In this document: piece after piece, positions 1-9,899 of the stretch
How the letters are laid out: each line of letters begins with the position of its first letter
Numbering within the stretch: position 1 is the first letter of the stretch
Assembly (NCBI GenBank): GCA_013398295.1
Contig: VZSF01001275.1
Location: 1-64,000 of the forward strand
Source of the DNA: Chionis minor
Taxonomy: Eukaryota > Chordata > Aves > Charadriiformes > Chionididae
Reading direction: 5' to 3'
DNA: 64,000 bases
Translations under genes and position numbers: made by a program
The notes under the pieces: generated by a model
Seen by the model: only the letters and a program-made list of their open reading frames with translations
The model's database searches: none
Told to the model about the DNA's origin: nothing

Positions 1-18
1 TCTATGATTCTATGATCT
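1..18 (+). repeat. 3' tail of a CR1 LINE cut by the window edge
   Basis: The window opens with two tandem copies of the octamer ATTCTATG (tctatgattctatgat). CR1 elements of birds end in short tandem copies of this octamer rather than in poly-A. The orientation is plus, so the body of the element lies upstream, outside the window. Two octamers are little to go on, so the call rests on this family hallmark alone. Confidence 0.6.
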
Positions 19-1050
19 CAAATACTAAATATGCTTTTTTAAAGATTGAAATATTCAACCAAGCTTTATCCATTGCTAGTGAAAAGAAAAGCAAATGCAT
101 GGGAATTTCAAAAGAATCTGAAAAATTCAAGGCAGCAGGGGCATACAACAGAAGGCAAAGTTTCAAGAGTAGCTATTCCAAATAAGGGAGGAACTGAGGA
201 GAATTTAGACTAGCTTTGCTTTAGTGTAGTTTAATGAAGGTTCTGTGTATTCACCAAGGAAACAGTGCTATCCTATTGGAAAAAGTCATGCAAATAAGGT
301 GTTGATGGTAAATAATTTCCAGAACAAGTTCAGTTCATTGAACTCCAAAGATTTGAAAACTCTTTACAGACCTGATAAAACCTCTGCTCACCAAAAATGC
401 CCAAAAAGCAAAAATGTTACTGACACAGAAACTGTGGCGAAGAATACATATTCCAATGATGTTGATGTTACAGTGCTTAATATAAAGCATCGCGGATGTG
501 CAAGGAATAGGATAAATATGCAAATTAACATGCTAGGTCGGTGGCAAAACATGGATTGCATTGAAAGCTTTTTTCTGAGAGTCCTACAAGTTGATTTAGT
601 GTTCTTCTTCCCAGTTCCCTCAGATCACCTGCAAAGTGCTGAGTTGAAGAAAGGCAAGAACAGTAACGCCACATGTGGTTTCTGGGAAGTAACAAGGTAC
701 CATTTCTGACTTGCTAAGGCATCTAAGGCAGCTCCAAGTTGGGATGGGGGAAGGTGACATGAAAAACTGAATTTGCAATAGAGATTCAGAAGTCCTTGTT
801 TGGAAGGTGGTTCACTTTGGAGGTTCGCAGCTTGCCCTGCTCTGCTCAGGTGGTGTCAGGGATCCGACCCACCCCAGTGCCCGGGCTCTGCACACACCGG
901 TGCTGTGCAGCAGCAGAACGGCCCATAGTCCCAGGTGTGCACTTTCACTTTTCATTTTTTTCAGATGCTGCTTTCTCTTATACAACATACACACTGCAGT
1001 AAAATCATTAGCTACCTCCTCGCTGACCATTTTACACATTAGGCTGCTTG
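19..1050. other. Noncoding stretch, no gene recognised
   Basis: This interval is AT-rich with a slightly GC-richer patch at about 820-930. A plus-strand frame at 245-709 is open for 154 codons but has no recognisable domain, signal peptide or membrane segment. A frame this long is only mildly unusual for a 64 kb AT-rich window. I see no splice-flanked exon or RNA gene. Confidence 0.5.
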
Positions 1051-1054
1051 CGAT

Positions 1055-1160
1055 TTACAGGGTTTAGGACTAGAAGAAACAACCAGAAATCTAGTCTGAT
1101 CTCCTGTGTATTTGAAACATTTAGCCATTTCTTGAACCATAACTGTTCCTTGACGCTAGA
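1055..1160 (-). repeat. Ancient CR1-like LINE fragment, 3' end, reverse orientation
   Basis: The stretch reading aaatctagtctgatctcctg resembles the reverse complement of the 3' region of old amniote CR1 elements, where the motif is close to atctagtctgacctcctgtat. The following bases keep a weaker resemblance. The copy is short and diverged and encodes nothing. The identification comes from remembered family consensus, not from an alignment. Confidence 0.45.
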
Positions 1161-1184
1161 CATATGATTTTCTGTTTAAAATAT

Positions 1185-1335
1185 AAGGACAGCTGTGCTT
1201 GGGCAAAAGGAAATTTCATCTAGCCCAGTGCCTGCTCTCTTACCAGAGAGGCTTAGGGACAGAGGACAAAGACAGGAAAGCTAAAAACTGATCCCTCCTC
1301 TATAAACCTTTCCAACTAACAGCAACTTGCAGCTA
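1185..1335 (-). repeat. Second ancient CR1/L3-like fragment, reverse orientation
   Basis: The segment contains catctagcccagtgcctg, followed by ccagagaggcttagggacag and a block ending near tgatccctcc. This order matches the reverse complement of the 3' region of a CR1 subfamily common in turtles, crocodilians and birds, whose tail carries ccatctagcccagtatcctg. It lies just downstream of another old fragment in the same orientation. The boundaries are approximate. Confidence 0.45.
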
Positions 1336-1889
1336 TGTCAGATATTACAGCCACATCTTTTAGTAGCATTTAGAAAACTTATTCCTCTGTCCTATATTAA
1401 AACAAGTTTTCTGTCAGTAGATCCCAGTTTATTGAACAAATGGATTGCTCTAAATAAATGTCTTGTCCCCGTTATGTTATATTGTTCCACTAATCTCTAA
1501 GTGAGCACTGAATTTCTTCTGATTAATATAATAATATTGAACAACGTAAGGCATAGTAACAATCCTTAAAGAATCTCACTAGGAACGTAGACTTTCACTG
1601 AATTTTCCCTGTCAATACTCAAGAGATGTCACTTGACCACTTCTTGGATCTGTTAAATAGGTGCTCCAGAGATGAAAAATGTTATTTTTAATCAGAATAT
1701 TGTGTTTTATTACTTTAAAAGGCTGACGATATTTCCAAGCAGTCACATCTGTAAATAAACTTTGCCATCTGACTATGTAATCAGAAAGACAATGACCTGT
1801 TTGGTTTTTCATTTGTTTTACAGCAGCTACTTGATTGACATGAATTAATTCTGAAATACATACTACCTTTTAGATTATTTTTCCTGGAT
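1336..1889. other. Noncoding stretch, nothing recognised
   Basis: The sequence is AT-rich, with no open frame of note and no repeat family I could name. A short minus-strand frame at 1612-1812 has no recognisable features. Confidence 0.5.
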
Positions 1890-2470
1890 ATTATGTTAAA
1901 CTAACCAACCTGCAGTTATCCAGACTTCTGCTTGGGGTTTTTTGTTTCTTTTTCCCCCAAACTAAGTATCTTCCAGTCCTTCAAAACATCATTATTATCA
2001 GCAGGTTCATTAAAAAATTAGCATCACTGGCACAAGGATCACTGTAACTAACTCTTCTAAGACTCTCAATAGAAAGTTATATCAGCATAGTTCCTTTAAA
2101 TTATTTCTCTGAAGTAAATGCCTTCCTTTCAGCTAATGTAGTTCAGTTTCCTTTAGATTTTTGGAAGTAGCCATTCTGAAGCATCACATATATTTTATTC
2201 TTTGGGGCTATCCTTTGTTTGGATATATTGAATGCAATGAGGTCATGATCATTGGTTCCTAGGCAACGACCAACTTCTACTCCAGTGATTAATTCATCTT
2301 TACCCATCATATGAAGTCCAAAGCAAAGTAACCTTCTGTGTCAGAAACTTATGATCTATAATTTTTAGAAAGCCTATGAAATTTCATTAGTGTGAGACTT
2401 TGAGCACTTCTTCCAAATTGAAGTTGCTCTCTGTAACGTCTATTTGTTTCTCATTCTTTATCTGTATTGC
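1890..2470 (-). repeat. Possible relic of ancient CR1-like ORF2 (reverse orientation)
   Basis: Several phrases in this interval, including ggtcatgatcattggttcct, the stretch around atgaagtcc, and the block near atcactggcacaaggatcac, resemble the reverse complement of internal ORF2 sequence in old amniote CR1 elements. No reading frame survives. The similarity is from memory and is patchy, so this is a weak call. The alternative is unique noncoding DNA. Confidence 0.3.
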
Positions 2471-5267
2471 AGATATTAATATTTTTATGACAGGCAAACA
2501 AGCTAATATTAATCCATTTGCTTTGAAATACTTTCTTGAGTCTATATTTAATAAGGCAGAGATCTGACATACACATTCGCAAGTATGAATTATCTATTTG
2601 GACAGAAAAATATTGTGAGACATTTTACATTTATATAGCACCTTCATCTTACCATCCTAAATGCACTTTAAAAAATGAATTAACATACTTTTGGTAGAAA
2701 TTTATGCCAGTCACTGCAGTTTCTTCCCTCAGTAAAGTATTGAGCCTGATAAAATGTTATTAGCTTGATTTCTTGTAAGTAGGGAAATTGAAGGGCAAAG
2801 TGGTTAAGTTCAGCATTTGAAATGTGGGCATCTCATCCATATTTAGGCATCTCTGTGGCCTGATTTTCAGAGTTGCTGAACATCAGCATGATCCCATTAG
2901 GGTAACTTATCAAGGTCATGCAAAAATCCTGTGCCAGGAATAGTCCTGACTCCCTGCGCTGTGTTAATGATGTGTAAAACCAAAATTAAAATATCAACTC
3001 CTTTACAGATAAGGAAAGGCAGAAAAGCCCAGAGTTGCTAAAAAAAGAAGAAACAGGGCATGTTCCCCCCCCTTCCAGTTTCATCAGATCCACACAATTT
3101 CATCTCCACCGGGTGTAATGGGCTCCCAGCTGTATTATGCTGCTTTGCAGTTCCCCAAACTAGCACTAGTCAAAGCACAGAAAAGGTAAGTTTTAAAAAA
3201 GCTCTTTGAGGCTGCTGCCTGTTGTCTTGTTGCTTTTTTCCAGCTGTGGGCTGCTCACCCTCCTCCCAGAAGAGCCAGGGCTGGTTGCAGTCTGGTCCCT
3301 CTGGTGAAAGAGTATTGAAGGACACACAGGCAGCTGTAGGAGAGGGTGGCCTGAGACAGATTTTAATGAAGCAGTGTGAAAACAAGAACAAATGCAAATT
3401 TCTGTAGCGGAGAACAGAGAAAAGGAATGGCAGGAGGCAAAGCAGAATGATGGCAAGTTAATTGTTCAGCCTAGATGAAAAGTCCTATGACTCAGCTCCG
3501 TGAAGCCTGTTGCCCGATTGCTGTATGCTGAAGAGGTTTTTCTTTATAAGGCTGGAGAGTGATGGGAATAGAGGCATTAAGCCCTGAGCCACCAAGTGAT
3601 CGGGGAATTCAGATGCTGTCAGAGCACGAGTGCTGAAATGAAGAAGTTATGTTTAGAATGAGTTCACTGGAACATGACCCCATCTGCACAGGATTTCTTT
3701 CTTTCCTTTTCATTTTTGGTAAGTGGGGGCAAGTTCTGGGTCAGATTCCTGATATGAAAGAAAAAAGAAGCAGAGTGAAATCAAAATTTTGGAAGAGCAA
3801 TTCACTGGGAAACAGCACTTGAGAAATGGCACGGCTGCCTGCCATTTACTTCCTCCCCTGCTCTACCACTCACCTTCAGCAGAGAGTGGGGGGTGAGGAA
3901 GGAAAGAGAGATGGGAGTGAGAGACAAACATTACCTCTACAAGTATTGAGTAGTCTGACTTACTGTACCCTGTCTGGTGTAAACCCTTAGCTGCTTACCT
4001 TTCTTTCACCATCACCTTTAATTAAGTTCTCTTTAGGGTCATCATGAGCATGGGAGTGTGGCTTTTTTGTTCTCCACTCTTTTTTAAAGTGAACTGACAT
4101 ACTAGCCAGATTTTCCAAGGCACACAACTCCCCTTTGCATCAGATTTTCCACCAGATGAAAGTGTGGAGGAAAAAAGAGGGTGAATGTGATTTTTTTTTT
4201 TTTTTTAAATCTGAACAACTTTAAATTATGCCCATTCCTGCCTTGACTGTAAAGGAGCTGAGATTGCACCTTTCGCTTAAAGCTTGCTAGGTGAGACTTC
4301 TCCCCTGTGCTCCCACAGCTCCACTCACAGGGCTGCGCTCAGTCTGGGCTCTCCGGGATGTCCACAGAAAATCAGCCCGCTGCCAGCTTGAACAGAAGAT
4401 TTCCTTGGGTGGGAGGGGAAACTGTTGTCTTGGATTTTCTCCTTGGGCTGCTTGGTTGGAGGGTTGGTGTGAGCGCTGCAGGGAGGGCAGGGGTTGGTGC
4501 ACGATAGCCGTGGCACTCTCTTCTCCCCAGGAGAGCCTCATGCCCCTTACACTGTCCTTTACACCCTTCCGCAGTCCCAGACAGGGCATGTTGGGGCATT
4601 TACTCCCAAGGAATGGACTCCCAAGCTTGCCACAGTAGGCTCAGAGGTGGTTTTGCTTTAGAGAGTAGCCCCAAAGAGTCTAATTGTGGATGTTAAGAAG
4701 GCCCTGGAGAGTAAGCAGTTTCATGGGAAGCGTTTGCCTGGGTGCAGTGATGACTACCCCAGTAGACATACAGAAAAGACAATGCATGTCTGGCTGAAAC
4801 GCAGCGCACCAAGCCTCTTTCACAACTGCAAAAGTAAACCTGCTGTGGCTGAAATTTGGCCTCATTCCAGTCTTCTCACACTTGGGGATTCTCCTGGAAG
4901 TGAAAGTACATGTTTTCCATAGCTTGCAACACAGGGAGCAGGGGACAGTTGCCAAAGTTGCCAAAATACAGGCCTTTTGGGATATTTTAGATGCTCTAAG
5001 GCAGCTAAGACACACACACACAGCTGGTAGAAAGGACTTGGGGATCCATGGGAGACCCATGCTCTTCTAAAGCCACAGCCAGAGGTCACACCAGATACTT
5101 TACAGCATCTCAAATGGCATGAGAGGCCCATGTTGAGGCAATTTGATGCGTCCGTGGGAGTTCATGGTAGCTGAAGACTGCAGGATCCAACTGGGTTAGA
5201 CATGGTCAGTACCATGTGTACCATGGTAAGTTCATGTGCTTTGTTTCATGTGTGTGTTTCATGTTTT
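2471..5267. other. Noncoding stretch with a poly-T run and a GC-richer patch
   Basis: No gene is recognised. There is a poly-T run at about 4191-4206. From about 4280 to 4640 the base composition is more GC-rich and frames stay open on both strands, as expected when stop codons become rarer. A minus-strand frame at 4680-5060 (126 codons) has no recognisable domain. Near 5211-5228 the motif taccatg is repeated and includes the palindrome taccatggta. Confidence 0.5.
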
Positions 5268-5784
5268 CATAGAATCTTAGGAGTTGGAAGGGACCTCTAG
5301 AGATCATCTGGTCCAACACCCCTGCCAGAGCAGATCCACCTACATCAGGTTGCACAGGATGGCATCCAGGCGGGTTTGGAATGTCTCCAGAGTTGGAGAC
5401 TCCACCACCTCTCTGGGCAGCCTGTTCCAATGCTCTGACACCCTCAAAGGAACGAAGTTCCTCCTCATGCTCAGATGGAACTTCCTATGTTCAAGTTTGT
5501 GCCCGTTACCTCTTGTCATCTCAACTGGGCACCACTGAAAAAAGACTGGCCCCCTCCTTCCAGCACTCTCCCTTTAGGTATTTATAAACATTGATGAGAT
5601 CCCCCCTCAGCCTTCTCTTCTCTAGACTAGAAAGACCCAACTCCCTCAGCCTTTCCTCATAAGAAAGACCTTCCAGCCCCCTAATCATCTTCGTGGCCCT
5701 TCGCTGTACCCTCTCCAGCAGTTCCCTGTCCTTGAACTGGGGAACCCACCACTGAACACAGTACTCCAGATGCTTGTTTTGAAT
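5268..5784 (-). repeat. 5'-truncated avian CR1 LINE with broken RT C-terminus
   Basis: Read on the minus strand, this copy encodes the C-terminal part of the CR1 ORF2 protein (endonuclease plus reverse transcriptase) and ends in the CR1 3' untranslated region. The open frame at 5521-5841 contains family-typical stretches such as [51 protein letters not shown] and LFSVVPS. The first residues of that frame, beyond about 5784, do not look like CR1, so the 5' junction lies there. A stop follows VPS at 5521, and the downstream CR1 homology continues in a different frame, so the coding sequence is dead. The 3' end on the plus strand reads tcatagaatcttaggagttg at 5268, the usual avian CR1 end. The catalytic core and endonuclease are absent through 5' truncation. 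This is one of the two best diagnostic features for a bird genome in the window. Confidence 0.93.
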
Positions 5785-8700
5785 TTCTGTGTGTACAGCA
5801 AAAACCAGTAGGAAAGGCACAGAAATGACCTGTAGTAACACTCACCGTTCTCAGCTTTGACTTTTACACTGCTTTTACTTTTTACTATGTCCAAAATTTG
5901 TCTCTTACAGAGAAACTAAGATTGTCCAGATGAGTATTACTAGAGATTCCCTGTAAGCAGCCAGAGTTAGCTGCAGTGATTGCATTCCCTTTAATGTTAC
6001 AAGGGGTGGTAATCCCATGTGCTGCTGGCTGTCTTCTGTGTCGAACCTGTTTTAAGCGCTCTCTTCTGTGGCAGATAAAGGCATGAGCTCAAGCGAGGGG
6101 CATGAAAGGTTACTACAGCCACAGGACAATCACCCTGCCCAGGTAGAATGAGTCAAAGCATCAGGTCTACCTTATTTAACTTTCCTTCTCCCTATCTGCT
6201 TGTGAAAGTGATATTTTATGCAATCTAATAGGCTGGAAAAAAAAAAAAATTCACAGAGAATTGAACCTGATAACTGGCTATAAATGTAGGACACGTGGAA
6301 ATTTCCTAGATTTCCCACAGCTGAATTTTGCTGACTTAAGAGACGAAGAGTCCTGGAAGAGTTTTCAAGGTTTTGTATACTTACTAAAGCAAAAATTCCA
6401 GTTTTTGGAGGTTCATTGAGTGCTAAACCATTAGCACAATTGAAAGGAAAATATTGCAAAACCAAACCCAAACAAAAAGTCACCAAAAGGGTAACACTGA
6501 ACTGAGAAATTTTTTGCTTGCTTTCTCTGCAAACCTCTTAGAAAAAATATTTACTGACCTGAAAATAGTTTGGGATTGATAAGGCTGGTATAGAGCTTGA
6601 GTTCAAAACTTTTAATCAACATTATTACTATTACTAAAATATTTGAAAGGAAATACAGTAATTTAATGTCAAGTGAAGAAAGAAGAGGAATTAACGTCAT
6701 CAAGCACACAAAAAAGTAGCCACAAAGCCTAATCTGGTTTTGACATAGCTTTTCTCTCATTTCTGTACTAAAAACTAGGGGTGGTTGAATTTGCTCATTT
6801 AGAAGTCATCAGCAATAGGCATTCTTTATTCTTTTAAAGCAAACTGGCATTGCCTGGTCTCTTGCTTTCTTATTTCTTGTTTACTGCACAGTCTACAATA
6901 CCAGTGAAATGAATTCTTCACTCCAAGGAGCCTTTTGTAAATGGACAAGTTTGAATTTTTATTCCAGAAATTGCACTTCTGTACACAGATTCTTCCAGTA
7001 TTTTGTTGATCTTTCACAGTTGAGAGAAAGAGTAGCAGTTTGGTGGAAGAAGGAAGAAATTTGGGTTAACTGCAAAGAAAGGCATTGACAAGATCATGTG
7101 ATTTCACCTTCTATGCTTCTCTGCAGAGTGTAGAATAAGGCAGGTACGAAGTTTTACTTCCAGATTCCCTGAGACTACACAGAGTCCTAAGAAGAAAGGT
7201 ATTTTTGATTACAAAAATAATGTTAGGCATGGATAGAAAGCAAGAAATATTTTACAGGCTTCACTGTTTGTCAGTGTTCCACGCTCTGATCAACCCCAAA
7301 CCTTCCTGTAGTAAAAATAAGTAACAAAGGAAAAAATATTAATTTCTTTCAACACCTTCTAAAAAATGACTAAAAAGATACAAGTGGCATGGCTGGAACC
7401 TACTAATTACAGCTGTCATCAGAGGAAAAATATATGGAGAAGACAGATAATGAATTCTCTGTGTCCATCAGCTTGAGTCCTCTGCCCTTCTCCAGGTCTC
7501 TCTAGCTTGGGTTCTGGACAGTAGGAAACTTTCCTGGCAAAAGCTTTATCTGAGTTGACAAATATCCATAAAAGAACTTCAGTGCTGATCCATAAGCACT
7601 TTCTCATGAAGTAAATAAATAAAATTCCGCAATAGCTCTGCTCAGTCAGTGTGGTCCCTCACTAAATGTCAGATAGGCAAGTAATTTGTCAGCGTTTCTG
7701 GACACAGGAGCTGTCCTATAAAAAGATCCAGTTGTGTCCTTAAGGAGAGCTCCATGCCAGATACTGGAGAGAAAATCATCAAACACCTATACCACACCTG
7801 AGCAAGTAATCCTCAGAGAAAGAAAACACACAACTTTTTCTGCTGCTGGTGATCTCATCCCATGAGGCAGCAAGATTTATGATAGCCCTTGATCTTTTTA
7901 TCTTCACTGGTAGTTTGCAGATCCTTTAATTATGCACAAGTAGCAGATTTTTTTTTTTTTTTTGGTGAGGTCTGTGAGCTGCAGGGCAGGCTAATGGAAG
8001 ATGTTAGCCTTAGTTTTTGTAAACCCTTTTGAAAGCAATTTCAAAGTTAAGTAAATAGCTCAGAAACACCCATTAGGTATGCAGGTGTGACAACCACTAG
8101 TTCATATGCTGAAATGTCTCTTATTCTTTTTCTCTGGAAAGAAAAGTCTCTCCCGTATTCCAGGGATGTTTTGCCTACACAGGGGGGGATTTCTAGTTTT
8201 CTTTATGTGAGCTTGCTTTTTTTTGGCGGGGCAAAGGAGTGACGGCTATTGCATAAAGTTTATTACAGGGAAGATCCTGTACCAAAACCTTCTTGTAGGA
8301 AACAATCTTTGTATGTGTTATGAGCCCTTATGTTGCATGTAGCAGAACACAGAAAAATGTTTAGTCATTCATCACTTTAGAAGTTTTTGCAAATATGCAT
8401 TTCTGCCATGATAAAGCATCCTGAATTTTACATGGCAGGAATCTCCATCATCCACTCTACCTTTCAATTCATTAAGAGACTTTAGCAAAAGCAGGGAGGA
8501 CAGCAGAAAGATTTTAAAAATAATCTGTGAGGGAGTTGTTGTAGAAACACAGATAAGCAATAAGGTTAAATCTGATTTTGAAAAACAGTTGTCAGATAAA
8601 TATCACTCAAAATCTAATAAGCAAATTGAAGAGAAATACTTAGAAAGCAACTATGTTCATCAAGAGAAATGAAAACCAAAGACACTAGTTTTCAAAGCAG

Positions 8701-9665
8701 CCCAAAGTTTTCCAGCTCTTGCCTGCATTTGCATTATGATCTAGAATATTGCCTGAGTTGCTTCAATTAGAAACCTGAGATTCTACGCTGATGCATGCAA
8801 TAAAATGCCATCTATAATTTTGTATTCTAAAAACAAATGCATTAATTAAAAAAAATTAAGGGTTTCTCAGTCAGAAGGCCTGTGCTGGCCTGTAGAGGTT
8901 CCTGTCCCTCAGCTGTTAGACAGGGTCCTTCATTTGAGATGCGGTAACTGAGCGAGATCCATTGCTGCACTGTGTGGAAAAATAGGGTCAGTTGATGGTG
9001 ACTCACATGAACCCATGTTACTTTGCTTGACAATGGGATAACAGCACATGCATAGTGAGCTACTGTGTCTCAGCTGACAAAATCCAGAGCAGCCAGCTGG
9101 ATTATGCCCCTCATATCGCGTCACAGCCTGGGAGGCTAACAGTCACGGCATGACTTATCTGCATAAACTCCGCGGAGTATAATTCTGGACACATAATCTG
9201 CAAAGCTATGTCTCCAGATCAGAGAGTCATGAAGAAAGAGCAAAATAATAAAGGGCTTGGTTTATTTATAGATAGAACAAGTATGAACAGTATAAAAATA
9301 ATGACTAGGGAAAGATATACATATGAATGTTTGAAAGGCACAAATATTAATGAAGAAGTAAACTGTTTTTCACAGTGCAGACAGACACTGGTAGGAGAGA
9401 GGTTAGACCTGCATCCTAGAAAAGAGTTCTTGTGACTTGATTATCACACAAGCTGCATGCAAACAGCTCCCAGTCAATGAGGGCGACCCAGCTGTGCCTG
9501 ATATGATGCCATACGCAGCCTACAGCAAGTAACTCAGGTTTTTACATCTCTGACTCAGAACTTATCTATTTCGTGGGGGGGTTGTTATGAAACCCAATTA
9601 ACACTTGCAAAGCTTTTGGATGGCAGTTACTGCATAAGTGTAAGGTATTATATAATGGGATGAAA
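5785..9665. other. Noncoding stretch, no gene recognised
   Basis: The sequence is AT-rich with only short frames. It contains an A-run at about 6239-6249, a poly-T run at about 7949-7964 and a 12-bp perfect palindrome, actccgcggagt, at 9167-9178. The interval 8700-8830 includes a perfect octamer motif, atttgcat, at 8727-8734 and has an enhancer-like look, but nothing in the sequence proves this. Confidence 0.5.
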
Positions 9666-9669
9666 TTAA

Positions 9670-9890
9670 GGACAGTGAAGTCTGATTATCAGGGGAAAAA
9701 AAATCCCAACAATGTCATCTGTTAGATTGGGGAATAATGCTGTAGGGGAAGCAGTGGATGACTCATTGCTTGAGTCAATTAAATCTGAGCTGGATGTGGC
9801 ACCAGCAAATATAATGTAAGGTACAACCTTCTCGTAGGAAAGATGTGGTACACATGACCCGGTTTCTATGATCTTATGCTTGACTCTATA
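9670..9890 (+). repeat. Possible ancient CR1-like fragment, plus orientation
   Basis: The order of motifs gcagtggatgactcattgct, then gagtcaattaaatctgagct, then ggatgtggca resembles the 3' part of ORF2 in old amniote CR1 elements. There the protein reads roughly as a conserved proline-rich turn followed by LEIFKSRLD. The plus-strand reading of 9745-9818 gives SIKSELDV, which fits that pattern. Divergence is high and no frame is intact. A chance resemblance cannot be excluded. Confidence 0.38.
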
Positions 9891-9899
9891 ACCAACCAA

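Noticed and set aside
290..297. Octamer motif atgcaaat as a regulatory site
   Set aside because: The same octamer recurs at about 14630, 28471 and 31395; it is common by chance in AT-rich DNA.
245..709. 154-codon plus-strand frame as a gene
   Set aside because: No recognisable domain, promoter or splice context. A frame of this length is only mildly unusual across six frames of a 64 kb AT-rich window.
4287..4638. Frames on both strands in a GC-richer patch
   Set aside because: They are mirror images caused by low stop-codon density; neither strand shows a known motif.
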